Translations under genes and position numbers: made by a program | In this document: positions 1-7,747 of the stretch, in pieces | Layout: every line of letters begins with the position of its first letter | How positions within the stretch are numbered: the stretch's first letter is position 1 | Notes under the pieces: model-generated | Seen by the model: the letters and a program-made list of their open reading frames with translations, nothing else | Told to the model about the DNA's origin: nothing | Databases searched by the model: none | Assembly: GCA_963545585.1 (NCBI GenBank) | Contig: CAUUKX010000053.1 | Location: 1 to 14,962 of the forward strand | DNA: 14,962 nucleotides | Source of the DNA: W11650 sp963545585 | GTDB taxonomy: Bacteria; Bacillota; Clostridia; Lachnospirales; Vallitaleaceae | Direction of reading: 5' to 3'

Positions 1-52
1 ACTGCCCGCCCGGGCAGAAGTGCGCAGCACTTCGATCAGGGGAAAGTTGAGT
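1..52. repeat. Right end of a MITE-like inverted-repeat element (partial)
   Basis: The last 13 bases, GGGAAAGTTGAGT (40-52), are identical to the right terminus of the complete element at 9749-9901. Two compact hairpins lie just inside, CTGCCCG/CGGGCAG (2-8/11-17) and GAAGTGC/GCACTTC (17-23/27-33), which matches the hairpin-rich interior of the other copy. The interior sequence itself differs, so this is either a divergent copy or a relative sharing only the terminal repeat. The left part lies outside the window. Confidence 0.6.
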
Positions 53-83
53 TAGCAATAAATAATTGGGCTGGAAAGATATG

Positions 84-126
84 AAAACTCCGGTCAAATG
101 ATGATACCATTTGACCGGAGTTTTTT
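84..126. terminator. Strong rho-independent terminator of an off-window gene
   Basis: A perfect 17-bp stem, AAAACTCCGGTCAAATG (84-100) with its reverse complement (108-124), encloses a 7-base loop and is followed by a T run ending at 126. The 5' arm begins with four A residues, so it could work in both directions. Read on the plus strand it would end a transcript entering from the left and insulate the cluster that starts at 447. Confidence 0.9.
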
Positions 127-446
127 GTGCGCCCGGCGCAAAGGAGAAGCACCCGGCTGAAATGGCAGCTTATCTTTTCCGGCTGGCGAAAAAATTATTA
201 AAAGGAAAAGGCGAAACTTTCTCTATTTTCTGGATGCTGAAAGCTTGAAGCGATGTGATTTATCATGATGGATAGCATGAAAGGTAAAGATTTTCCCATA
301 GAAAGCCGATAATGATATAGGGTAAGTTTAGAATTAAGAAGGAAATAGCCAAAGCAGCAAATTCTGTAAGGTTTGGACTTTTATACAAAGCAGGTATTTT
401 ATCGAACTTAAAAACGGCGATAACCAAAGATTGACAGGAGCAAAAA
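127..446 (+). promoter_or_regulatory. Intergenic leader of the cluster, no gene seen; weak candidate promoter
   Basis: I see no convincing coding frame in these 320 bases. The cluster promoter should lie here, between the terminator and luxE. The best candidate I can point to is TTGGAC (373-378) with a poor -10 (TATTTT near 395-400) at 16-bp spacing, which is weak. A good ribosome binding site, AGGAG at 436-440, sits 6 bases before the ATG at 447. No riboswitch or clear operator was recognised. Confidence 0.3.
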
Positions 447-1523
447 ATGAACTATAATGATATTCTGCAACATGAGCCATTTTCACTGGGCAGAGCGGAA
501 AAACGGAAGTTGCTGTCCGAGTATTTAAATCAGCTGACGGAATTTCATTATGAGCACTGCGAAGAATATCACCAGGTTCTTGATTTTTTAGGGTATGATA
601 AAAGCAGGGCGTATGAGCTGGAAGATCAGATATTTATTCCAATTCGGCTGTTTAAAGAATTGGAACTGAAGAGCATAGAGACGCAGGCTGTTTTTAAGGT
701 AATGACCTCATCGGGGACAACTGGACAAAAAACGTCAAAAATTTATCTTGATCGGGAAAATGCGCTAAATCAGCAAAAGACTTTGGTTAAGATTATGAGT
801 GATTTTTTAGAGGCGGGACGGCTGCCGATGATAATCATAGATACAGAACGAGTGGTGCGGGACGCTAATTTTTTTTCAGCCAGAAAAGCGGGGATTCTTG
901 GCTTTTCCTTGTTTGCCAGTGATAAGATGTATGCGCTGGACGATGAAATGAATCTGAAAGTCGATGAAGTGGAGCGATTTTTGGAAAAGCATAAGGGGCG
1001 GTCGGTGTTTTTGTTTGGGTATACGTATATCATCTGGCAGTATTTTTATGAGACACTAAAAAATAGCGGCAGGAGGCTGGATTTATCGGCCGGGCGGCTT
1101 TTGCACGGCGGCGGCTGGAAGAAACTGCAAAACCTTAATTTGTCGGATCGCGATTTTAGGGATGCCTTAAAATCCCAGTGCAATATAGATACGGCAGCGG
1201 ATTATTATGGTATGGTTGAGCAGACTGGCACAATTTATATGAGCTGCGAATATGGACATATGCATACCAGTACATATTCGGATATCATTGTCCGCAATCG
1301 TCGGGATTTTTCGGCTTGTTCGTTTGGTAAAAAAGGAATCATTCAGTTGATATCCTTGATACCAAGTGCTTATCCGGGGCATAATATTTTGACCGAGGAC
1401 GAAGGCGTGATTTTGGGTGAAGATGATTGCCCATGCGGCCGCAAGGGTAAATATTTTCGAGTATTGGGGCGGCTTCAGAATGCGGAAGTCAGAGGTTGTA
1501 GCGATACGTACGAGCGGAAATGA
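447..1523 (+). CDS. LuxE-type acyl-protein synthetase / acyl-activating enzyme
   Basis: This 358-aa protein belongs to the LuxE family, ANL-like enzymes that form acyl-AMP and pass the acyl group to a protein thiol. In bioluminescence LuxE feeds the LuxC reductase. The nucleotide-binding signature TSSGTTGQ is at residues 87-94, LLHGGGW near 218-224, the adenylation-core motif YGMVEQTG near 254-261, and the family-typical ending with CPCGRKGKYFRVLGR near 328-342. Length is normal and the protein looks intact. ATG 447 follows AGGAG by 6 bases. It is the first gene of the cluster, and no LuxC follows, so here it more likely loads a carboxylic acid onto the cluster's ACP or a partner protein than makes an aldehyde. 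Family assignment is firm; substrate and acceptor are inferred. Confidence 0.87.
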   Translation: MNYNDILQHEPFSLGRAEKRKLLSEYLNQLTEFHYEHCEEYHQVLDFLGYDKSRAYELEDQIFIPIRLFKELELKSIETQAVFKVMTSSGTTGQKTSKIYLDRENALNQQKTLVKIMSDFLEAGRLPMIIIDTERVVRDANFFSARKAGILGFSLFASDKMYALDDEMNLKVDEVERFLEKHKGRSVFLFGYTYIIWQYFYETLKNSGRRLDLSAGRLLHGGGWKKLQNLNLSDRDFRDALKSQCNIDTAADYYGMVEQTGTIYMSCEYGHMHTSTYSDIIVRNRRDFSACSFGKKGIIQLISLIPSAYPGHNILTEDEGVILGEDDCPCGRKGKYFRVLGRLQNAEVRGCSDTYERK

Positions 1524-1639
1524 CGGAGCGGAACAAGGGGGAAAATCAGCAATGATAAATTTTGGCATGGGATTATCACACTTTTTCCGCTTATATCCTA
1601 TCGTGAAGTTAATGCTATTTTGAAAAAAGGAGAAATGTT

Positions 1640-1831
1640 ATGTTTTATAATGTTTTTAGAGAAAATAAGAAAATATTCAGGGGGGGGGGGGCAGAGAGTA
1701 TTCGGAAATCAAGAATAAACCTAAGAAAAATGTCTAAAAATAATACAGCGGAAAAGAGGGCTTATATAGATGAGCCTTGTTTGACATTGTATTATTTTTT
1801 TATGCAGCCAGAGGGTGGAACGAATGAATAA
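1640..1831 (+). CDS. Small ORF containing a 12-G homopolymer, hypothetical
   Basis: A 63-codon frame has a good AAAGGAG-type ribosome binding site (about 1626-1632) before ATG 1640, and its stop overlaps the start of the next gene by 8 bases, an arrangement suggesting translational coupling. Codons 14-17 lie in an uninterrupted run of 12 G (1680-1691). The product (after the G run: basic, Ser/Lys/Asn-rich) resembles nothing I recognise and has no signal peptide or membrane segment. Gain or loss of one G would shift the frame: one alternative frame stops about 9 codons on, the other about 16. It may be a real leader-type ORF, the relic of a decayed gene where LuxC would be expected, or spurious. 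Confidence 0.35.
   Translation: MFYNVFRENKKIFRGGGAESIRKSRINLRKMSKNNTAEKRAYIDEPCLTLYYFFMQPEGGTNE
1680..1691 (+). repeat. Homopolymeric G12 tract
   Basis: Twelve consecutive G residues interrupt AT-rich sequence between the luxE-like gene and the GNAT-like gene, inside the small ORF at 1640. Tracts of this length are prone to slipped-strand mispairing during replication and are also error-prone in sequencing and assembly, so the exact count is uncertain. Confidence 0.9.
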
Positions 1832-2849
1832 ATTTGACGATTTATGTGTTTTTCGTTTTGCCAAGATGGGTGATACGGAGCGAATTATGAGTTTTATTCG
1901 GGACTATTGGAGCAGCACCCATATTTTGGCGACAGACAAGGACTTTTTCTTATTTGAGTTTCAAAACGGAGAAGACTTGAATTTTTTCTTGGCAGAGAGC
2001 AAAAAAGATGCTTCGCTGCAGGCGATTATGGGATTTTTTGCTTATTCCAAGCCCCAGCCGGAAATGACGGATTACAGTGGTGCTTTGCTGAAAGTAAGAA
2101 ATGATTGCAGCATTCCGCTTTTGGGGATTGAGGTGGTCAGACGCTTTTTAGATGGAAAAAAGCCGAGAATGTATATCGGCAACGGTTCCAATCCCAAGAC
2201 GGCGCTGCCGTGGCAAAAACGAGCATTAGGGCATAAAACGGGGAAATTGGGACATTATTATCGCTTAAATGGCGACAGACCTTATCATATTGCGAAGGTT
2301 GTCGAAAAGAAAATCCTGCCGGCCGGCAGCGGGATGGGCGAATTGGTAGAATATAAGGATATGGAAACATTGGAGAGAGATTTTGATATAGCCCGGTGGA
2401 CAGACAGAATTCCTTATAAGGACAGGCAGTATATTTATAAAAGATATTTAGCGCATCCGATTTATCACTATTTGCTATATGGGATTCGCATGGCAGATGC
2501 AGTTGAAACCGTGTTGATTACCCGTGAAGTGGAGCAGGCGGGGGCGAAGATTTGGCGCATCGTTGATATACTGGGCTGTTGTGAGAATATTCAATATGCC
2601 GGAGAGGCGATTGAGAATTTGCTGAAGGAAAAAGAGTATGAATATGTGGACATTTATCAGCATGGCATAGCGGATTTGGTGTTGGAACGAGCTGGATTTT
2701 TAAATCGGGAGCAGACACCGGAAAATATCATTCCTAATTACTTTGAACCGTTTTTGCAGAAAAATATTGATATTTATTTTCATATTCCCAGAGAAGGAGC
2801 TTATATTTTTAAGGCGGACGGTGATCAGGACAGACCGAGTCGGCGATAA
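1824..2849 (+). CDS. GNAT-like acyltransferase-family protein
   Basis: The 341-aa product has an N-terminal region (about residues 5-75) with the pattern of GNAT-like proteins found in polysaccharide clusters: an opening FRFAKMGDTERIMSFI, then W-x4-HILATD, a hydrophobic strand, and AIMGFFAYSK. A second half (about 160-340) with KDMETLERDFD and many Tyr/Ile-rich strands looks like a further GNAT-type or family-specific domain. ATG 1824 is preferred over GTG 1815 because AGAGGGTGG at 1810-1818 sits at normal distance. It lies between the LuxE-like gene and the first transketolase, 11 bases before the latter. A role in moving an acyl group from a carrier to an amine or hydroxyl is plausible but inferred. 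I do not recognise a specific orthologue. Confidence 0.6.
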   Translation: MNKFDDLCVFRFAKMGDTERIMSFIRDYWSSTHILATDKDFFLFEFQNGEDLNFFLAESKKDASLQAIMGFFAYSKPQPEMTDYSGALLKVRNDCSIPLLGIEVVRRFLDGKKPRMYIGNGSNPKTALPWQKRALGHKTGKLGHYYRLNGDRPYHIAKVVEKKILPAGSGMGELVEYKDMETLERDFDIARWTDRIPYKDRQYIYKRYLAHPIYHYLLYGIRMADAVETVLITREVEQAGAKIWRIVDILGCCENIQYAGEAIENLLKEKEYEYVDIYQHGIADLVLERAGFLNREQTPENIIPNYFEPFLQKNIDIYFHIPREGAYIFKADGDQDRPSRR

Positions 2850-2860
2850 GAAGGAGATTT

Positions 2861-3682
2861 ATGGAAAAGGACGCTGTTTATTTAAGGAATCAGGTCTATG
2901 AAATGAAAAAGGATGCACTGAAAATGGCTTTGGATGCCGGAAGAAACGGTTCCCATCTGGGCGGCGGTTTTTCCTGCATGGAGATTTTGGCGGTGCTGCA
3001 CTTAAAAGTTATGGATTTGAGCCGAGATCGTTTTTTTATCGGCAAGGCGCATGGCGTGCTGGCTTACTATACCGCACTGAAACAAGCGGGATATGTCAGT
3101 GCGGAAGATTTGGCATCTTTTGAAACAAATGGTTCGGCTTTTTCGGGACATCCGGTCAGAGATTTGACCAAAAAAATATATTATTCTGGCGGCAGTTTGG
3201 GTATGGCTTTGTCAGCGGCTGTGGGCAGTGCTTATCATTTAAGGCGAACCGCCCCTGCGGCTAAGGTATATGTGCTGTTAGGGGATGGCGAATGTCAGGA
3301 AGGCAGTATCTGGGAGGCGGCAATGACGGCGGCACATTTTCGCTTGTCGAATTTGATTTGTATTATTGATAAAAACAGGCTGCAATATGATGCATCAACA
3401 GCGGATTTGCTGGGAGTCGATGATTTTTGTCAGCGTTTTGCCGCCTTTGGCTGGAATACAGTTAAGGTCAACGGCCATGATCCGGCTGACTTAACGAAAG
3501 CGCTGGCGCAAACCAATGAAAATCAGCCGCTATTGGTGGAAGCGTTGACGAAGAAAGGCAATGGTATATCCTTTATGCAGGACAATTTGGATTATCATCA
3601 TCATGAACTGAGCCTTAAAAATTATGAAATCGCAATGGCTGAATTAGCGAAGGAGTATGAGCAGTATGCAGGCAATATCTAA
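2861..3682 (+). CDS. Split transketolase, N-terminal (TPP-binding) subunit, copy 1
   Basis: This 273-aa subunit carries the thiamine-diphosphate-binding half of a two-subunit transketolase. The Mg/TPP motif runs from GDG at residues 141-143 to N172, and the active-site histidines are seen as SHLGG (H32), KAHG (H64) and GHP (H97). Length fits split N-subunits (about 270-280 aa). An AAGGAG site precedes ATG 2861. The otherwise conserved SLGQGLS segment reads SLGMALS here (about 112-118), unlike copy 2. The C-subunit gene overlaps its 3' end, so the two are translationally coupled and should form the alpha2beta2 enzyme that moves a two-carbon ketol unit. Donor and acceptor are unknown. Context (ACP, LuxE-like protein) suggests a specialised acceptor rather than pentose-phosphate metabolism. 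Confidence 0.9.
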   Translation: MEKDAVYLRNQVYEMKKDALKMALDAGRNGSHLGGGFSCMEILAVLHLKVMDLSRDRFFIGKAHGVLAYYTALKQAGYVSAEDLASFETNGSAFSGHPVRDLTKKIYYSGGSLGMALSAAVGSAYHLRRTAPAAKVYVLLGDGECQEGSIWEAAMTAAHFRLSNLICIIDKNRLQYDASTADLLGVDDFCQRFAAFGWNTVKVNGHDPADLTKALAQTNENQPLLVEALTKKGNGISFMQDNLDYHHHELSLKNYEIAMAELAKEYEQYAGNI

Positions 3683-4646
3683 CCGACAAATCCGAATGTG
3701 GTCGTCTATGGGGCAAAAAATGGCTGTTTTTGGAGTGGCCTTGCCGGAGATTGCCGAAAAAGATAAAAATATGTATGTTATGACGGCGGATTTGATGAAA
3801 TTATCCGGCTTGACCCGCTTTCAGGAAATGTATCCAGAGCAGTTTTTAAATGTAGGAATTGCTGAACAAAATATGATTGGTATTGCTGCGGGCTTGGCAC
3901 TGGAAGGAAACGGCGTATTTGCGACGACTTACGCCTCTTTTTTAACGATGCGCTGTTATGAACAAATTCGGCATAACTTGGGCTATCATCAGGCCAATGT
4001 TAAGCTGATTGGCTCATCGTCCGGTCTGGTCATGAGTTTTTCTGGCAACACTCATTACAGTTATGAGGATATTGCCCTGATGCGTTTGATTCCCAATATG
4101 ACCATTGTTTCGCCGAGTGATGCGCTTGAAGCTTATAAGCTGACGCATTTGCTGCATCAGACAGAGGGACCGGCGTATCTGCGCTTGTCGGGCGGCTTGC
4201 AGAATCCGGTAGTTAATCCGGCTGATTATGAGCTGCAAATCGGCAAGGCCATTGTCTTAAAACCGGGAAGTGATGCCGTTGTTTTTACGACCGGTGCGAT
4301 GGTCAGTGAAAGTTTAAAAGCGGCGGCGGAGCTGGAAGCAGATGGGATTCAGATTAAAGTCATCAATATGCACACGATTGCGCCGCTGGATGTGGAAATG
4401 ATAGAAGAACACCTAGGAGCGCCGCTATTGGTAACAGTTGAGGAGCATAGGTCGGTTGGCGGGCTGTACAGTGCGATTTGCGAATATACAGCATCGAAAA
4501 AAGCACCGCTCCATATTCCGATTGGCATACCGGGGTATTATTTAAAGGCCGGTGATTATGAATATTTAAAGCGAACGGCGGGTTTAGAGGCCGGGGCGAT
4601 TGCTGAAAAAATCCGACAGGCATTATGGAAGATAAAAAATGGATGA
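3666..4646 (+). CDS. Split transketolase, C-terminal (Pyr/C-domain) subunit, copy 1
   Basis: The 326-aa partner of the preceding gene holds the pyrimidine-binding domain with the catalytic glutamate in VGIAEQN (E67), a TH-x3-EDIALMR-x-IPN stretch typical of transketolases, and the C-terminal domain. ATG 3657 is only one base after AAGGAG (3650-3655), while ATG 3666 lies 10 bases away, so 3666 is chosen. The gene overlaps its partner by 17 bases. The segment that in canonical transketolases is LSRQ or LGRG, whose Arg contacts the acceptor phosphate, reads YLRLSGG here, so that Arg is replaced by Gly (near bases 4176-4196). The acceptor may therefore be non-phosphorylated. The downstream FabZ-like gene starts 8 bases before its stop. 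Confidence 0.9.
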   Translation: MQAISNRQIRMWSSMGQKMAVFGVALPEIAEKDKNMYVMTADLMKLSGLTRFQEMYPEQFLNVGIAEQNMIGIAAGLALEGNGVFATTYASFLTMRCYEQIRHNLGYHQANVKLIGSSSGLVMSFSGNTHYSYEDIALMRLIPNMTIVSPSDALEAYKLTHLLHQTEGPAYLRLSGGLQNPVVNPADYELQIGKAIVLKPGSDAVVFTTGAMVSESLKAAAELEADGIQIKVINMHTIAPLDVEMIEEHLGAPLLVTVEEHRSVGGLYSAICEYTASKKAPLHIPIGIPGYYLKAGDYEYLKRTAGLEAGAIAEKIRQALWKIKNG

Positions 4647-5091
4647 AATAATAAAGTTGAACCGAACGAATATGTATGAATATTTTCGGCAGACGAAAGA
4701 GTTTGTTTTTTTGGACGAAGTGGAAGTCATACCGGGTAAGTCAGCGCTGGGGCGGAAATATGTATCATCAGAAGAATGGTATTTTGCGTATCATTTTCCG
4801 GGAAATCCGATTATGCCGGGAGTTTTTCAGATGGAAGCGATGATGCAGACCGGAGGGCTGATTGTAAATACTTTGCCGGAAAAAAAGGAACTGTCGATTT
4901 TATTTGACAGTGCCAAGAATATTAAGATCTTTTCTATGATTCGGCCGGAGGATGAAATGCTGGCTAAAGTGGAATTGCTTTTTTACCGGCGAGGGATCAT
5001 CCGGCTGACGGGGCAAGTGGAGACAGCAGGCCGGATTACGGCGCAAATGGAGTTTACTTTGATTGCGCCGAGTGAAGTGATTCGGATATAG
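4639..5091 (+). CDS. FabZ-like hotdog-fold 3-hydroxyacyl-ACP dehydratase
   Basis: This 150-aa single hotdog-fold protein matches FabZ in length and motif order. The catalytic loop YHFPGNPIMPGV (residues 51-62) contains the active-site His52, and QMEAMMQ (64-70) contains Glu66, the second catalytic residue of the FabZ/FabA type. Both are kept, so it should be active. The family dehydrates 3-hydroxyacyl thioesters on ACP to trans-2-enoyl thioesters. The start overlaps the transketolase C-subunit by 8 bases and an SDR gene follows 17 bases later, making a reductase/dehydratase pair within the operon. The rest of the sequence is divergent from housekeeping FabZ, and a dedicated substrate made by the cluster is inferred. 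Cytosolic; no signal peptide. Confidence 0.8.
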   Translation: MDEIIKLNRTNMYEYFRQTKEFVFLDEVEVIPGKSALGRKYVSSEEWYFAYHFPGNPIMPGVFQMEAMMQTGGLIVNTLPEKKELSILFDSAKNIKIFSMIRPEDEMLAKVELLFYRRGIIRLTGQVETAGRITAQMEFTLIAPSEVIRI

Positions 5092-5108
5092 GTGAAAGGG
5101 GGTCTGAA

Positions 5109-5879
5109 ATGTCTGGTCTATTAGAAGGAAAAACAGCAGTAATTACCGGAGCTAATCGAGGGATTGGCAGGGCAATCTTGGAACGCTTTTGTGAGCAGGG
5201 AGCAGCAGTTTTTGCCTGTGCCAGAAAGCAAACGGAAGAATTGGAAGCACTGACTTGTCAATTATCTCAAAAATATGGGCAGGCTGTTCGGCCGATTTAT
5301 TTTGATTTGGAAAAGGAAGAGCAGATTAAAGCGGGGGTGGCCGAGATTTGGCAGGCAAAAAAAGAGATTGACATACTGGTTAATAATGCCGGTATTTTAT
5401 CGGTCAACAAAACGTTTGCGATGACACCAATGGAGGACTTAAAGCATATTTTTGAGGTTAATTTTTTTGCCCAGATGTATCTGACGCAGCTTTTGGTTAG
5501 ACGGATGCAGCGAAGCGGGAAAGGCAGCATTATTTATATTTCATCTGTTTCGGGGATTGACGGCTTTTTTTCGGGGTATGATTACGGAGCTAGTAAGGCT
5601 GCGCTGAACTTTGCTGTTGTTCAGCAGTCCAAAGAGTTGGGCAGGTCTAACATCAGGGTAAATGCGATCGCCCCCGGGATTGTGTTGACGGATATGGTCG
5701 GGGGAGAAAATGCAGAAAAGTTAAATTCTTTGCTGCCAAGCGTCAATTTGGAGCGCTTTGCCAAGCCGGAGGAAATTGCCGGTGCAGTGGTTTTTTTAGC
5801 TTCGGAGTTGTCCAGCTATGTAACCGGGCAGGTTATTCGGGTGGACGGCGGTCTGACTCCGCCTAAAGCGAGATGGTAA
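5109..5879 (+). CDS. FabG-like short-chain dehydrogenase/reductase
   Basis: The 256-aa product is a classical SDR. The Rossmann motif TGANRGIG is at residues 13-20, NNAG at 92-95, catalytic Asn118 in FEVN, Ser146 in ISSVSG, and Tyr159/Lys163 in YGASK, followed by the NAIAPG loop and the terminal VDGG common in FabG-like enzymes. The Arg around position 39 (ACARK) suggests NADPH preference. AAAGGGGG precedes ATG 5109. With the neighbouring FabZ-like dehydratase it could reduce a beta-keto or alpha-hydroxyketo thioester before dehydration. A role in deoxysugar or diol oxidation cannot be excluded. The tetrad is complete, so activity is expected. Confidence 0.85.
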   Translation: MSGLLEGKTAVITGANRGIGRAILERFCEQGAAVFACARKQTEELEALTCQLSQKYGQAVRPIYFDLEKEEQIKAGVAEIWQAKKEIDILVNNAGILSVNKTFAMTPMEDLKHIFEVNFFAQMYLTQLLVRRMQRSGKGSIIYISSVSGIDGFFSGYDYGASKAALNFAVVQQSKELGRSNIRVNAIAPGIVLTDMVGGENAEKLNSLLPSVNLERFAKPEEIAGAVVFLASELSSYVTGQVIRVDGGLTPPKARW

Positions 5880-5912
5880 GAAAATTTTAAATTAAGGAAA
5901 AGGATTAAAAAT

Positions 5913-6731
5913 ATGAAGCGAAAAAAAACATTGCCGGAGATGATAGAGATTGTCAGGCAAATGAAGCGGGATGTCTTTTTAATGGCGTATCATTCAGGAA
6001 CAAAAGGGGCGCATGTCGGCGGCGCCATGTCCTGTATGGAGATTTTGGCGGTTCTATATGCGGATGTGATGAACTATGATGCCGTCCGGCCGGAGTGGGA
6101 AAATCGGGATCGATTTGTGCTGAGTAAGGCGCACTGCGCAATTGGGCTTTATGCCGCTTTGAAGTTTGCCGGATTTTTAACGGCAGAAGAAATCGAAGGT
6201 GCTATGCAGAAAGATTCGCCGTACTTCAAGCACCCAAAAATGAATGTGGCGAAAGGAATTGAGTTTTCCGGCGGTTCTCTCGGACAGGGGCTGTCGCTGG
6301 CGGTCGGCAGTGCGCTGGCTTTGCGGCTGCAAGGGAAAGAAGCCCGTTTTTATGTGCTGCTGGGGGATGGTGAATTGGATGAGGGTTCGGTTTGGGAGGC
6401 GCTAAATTCGGTGGTGCAGTACCGGTTACAGAATATTACTGTGATTGTAGACAGGAATCGTTTGCAAAATGACGGCACAACGGAAAAAGTTATGAATAAA
6501 GGCGATTTAAAAAAGCGACTGGAGGCGATTGGTTTTGATGCGATGGAAGTGGACGGCCACAATATCGAGATGCTGAGAGCGGCTTTTGAAGAGATAACCG
6601 CCAAGCCGAAAGTAATGATAGCCAATACCCGCAAAGGCAACACCATATCCTTTGCCGAGGATAAGGTAGATTGGCATATCAATTATGTAAATGAGGAATT
6701 GTATCGACAGGCGATAAGGGAGATTGGATAG
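5913..6731 (+). CDS. Split transketolase, N-terminal (TPP-binding) subunit, copy 2
   Basis: This is the second transketolase N-subunit, 272 aa, clearly paralogous to the gene at 2861 but well diverged. GDG at residues 151-153 leads to N182 in the TPP/Mg motif. The histidines appear in GAHVGG (H34), KAHC (H74) and KHP (H107). It keeps the conventional SLGQGLS segment (122-128) that copy 1 has altered. AAGGA lies 8-9 bases before ATG 5913. The stop shares one base with the GTG start of its partner. Having two different split transketolases in one operon suggests two distinct C2-transfer steps or two different acceptors, not a simple dosage effect. Confidence 0.9.
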   Translation: MKRKKTLPEMIEIVRQMKRDVFLMAYHSGTKGAHVGGAMSCMEILAVLYADVMNYDAVRPEWENRDRFVLSKAHCAIGLYAALKFAGFLTAEEIEGAMQKDSPYFKHPKMNVAKGIEFSGGSLGQGLSLAVGSALALRLQGKEARFYVLLGDGELDEGSVWEALNSVVQYRLQNITVIVDRNRLQNDGTTEKVMNKGDLKKRLEAIGFDAMEVDGHNIEMLRAAFEEITAKPKVMIANTRKGNTISFAEDKVDWHINYVNEELYRQAIREIG

Positions 6732-7690
6732 TGGAAATTAGTCGGAAAAATATCAGAGTCTGGTCAATGCTGGGGATGCGTCGGGTAGTTGGGCAAATGC
6801 TGGAAGAGATGGCGGCATGGGAGAATTTTATTTTTATGACTGCCGATGTAGCCAGATATTTTGGGGCGGATAGTTTTCAAAGCAAGTACCCGGAGAAGAT
6901 TTTAGATGTGGGTATTGCCGAGCAAAACCTGCTGGGGGTTGCCGGGGGGCTGGCCAAAGAAGGGATGAATGTCTTTGCCGCCAGTTATGCGACTTTTTTA
7001 ACCGCCAGAGCACTGGACTTTATTCGGGTAAATATGGGTTATATGCAGCTTCCCATTAAATTAATCGGTGTCGGCGGCGGTTTGTGTGAGGGAGATTTGT
7101 CGGCGACGCACATGGGACTGGAAGATATCGGCAACATGACGACAATTCCCAATATTACGGTTATTTGCCCCTGTGATGGATTGGAACTGGTAAAAGTGCT
7201 AAAAGCTTTGCGTAATTACGATCAGCCGGTGTATCTTTGTCTGACCGGGAAAACCAATATACCAATGATATATCAGGAGGACTTTGCTTATCAGATTGGG
7301 AAAGCAAACATTTTAAAAGCCGGTGATGAGATTGTAATCGTGGCAAGTGGTGTGATTACAAAATCTGCGCTGATGGCGGCGGAACTTTTGGAAAAGGATG
7401 GTTATAGTGTGGCGGTCATCGATATGCATACGATTAAGCCGCTGGATACGGATACGCTGAAGCAGTTTTTATCGGCGCGCTTACTGGTCGGGGTGCAGGA
7501 GCATATGGCCGGTTCTGGTTTGTCGGCGCTGCTGTCGGGGTATTTGGCGGTGCAAAAGAAGGCATCGCAGTATTTGGATGTGGCCGTAGAGGATTTTTAT
7601 CCCAGAGCGGGAGAGTACGAAGATTTGCTGAAAGAGTGCGGCTTGACGGCAGAGGGAATTTATGAGCGGATTAAGCGGACGCTGGAATAG
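6731..7690 (+). CDS. Split transketolase, C-terminal (Pyr/C-domain) subunit, copy 2
   Basis: The 319-aa partner of the preceding gene starts at GTG 6731, overlapping the TAG stop by one base. The catalytic Glu64 is in VGIAEQN, the TH-x3-EDI segment is present, and the C-terminal domain is full length. N-terminal similarity to copy 1 (KNIRVWSMLG against RQIRMWSSMG) marks them as paralogues. At the site where canonical transketolases have an acceptor-phosphate Arg, the sequence reads YLCLTGK (about bases 7231-7251), so that Arg is gone, and the preceding Arg kept in copy 1 (YLRL) is Cys here. This points to an acceptor different from aldose phosphates. No gene overlaps downstream; a 57-base gap follows. 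Confidence 0.9.
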   Translation: MEISRKNIRVWSMLGMRRVVGQMLEEMAAWENFIFMTADVARYFGADSFQSKYPEKILDVGIAEQNLLGVAGGLAKEGMNVFAASYATFLTARALDFIRVNMGYMQLPIKLIGVGGGLCEGDLSATHMGLEDIGNMTTIPNITVICPCDGLELVKVLKALRNYDQPVYLCLTGKTNIPMIYQEDFAYQIGKANILKAGDEIVIVASGVITKSALMAAELLEKDGYSVAVIDMHTIKPLDTDTLKQFLSARLLVGVQEHMAGSGLSALLSGYLAVQKKASQYLDVAVEDFYPRAGEYEDLLKECGLTAEGIYERIKRTLE

Positions 7691-7747
7691 AAGCACAAGG
7701 TTTCGCTGCCGGGCAGAAGGATAAAAAGATGGCAAAGGAGAGAAACG

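Noticed and set aside
1417..1623. A 68-codon plus-strand ORF overlapping the LuxE-like gene's 3' end
   Set aside because: Most of it lies inside the confident LuxE-like frame, it has no recognisable domain, and its non-overlapping part (MINFGMGLSHFF...) does not resemble LuxC or any family I know.
1781..1806. TTGACA as a promoter for the GNAT-like gene
   Set aside because: No acceptable -10 lies 16-18 bases downstream; the nearby TATTAT is only 3 bases away.
2137..2370. Minus-strand ORF opposite the GNAT-like gene, like other antisense frames over the cluster
   Set aside because: No ribosome binding site, no family features, and full overlap with better-supported plus-strand genes.
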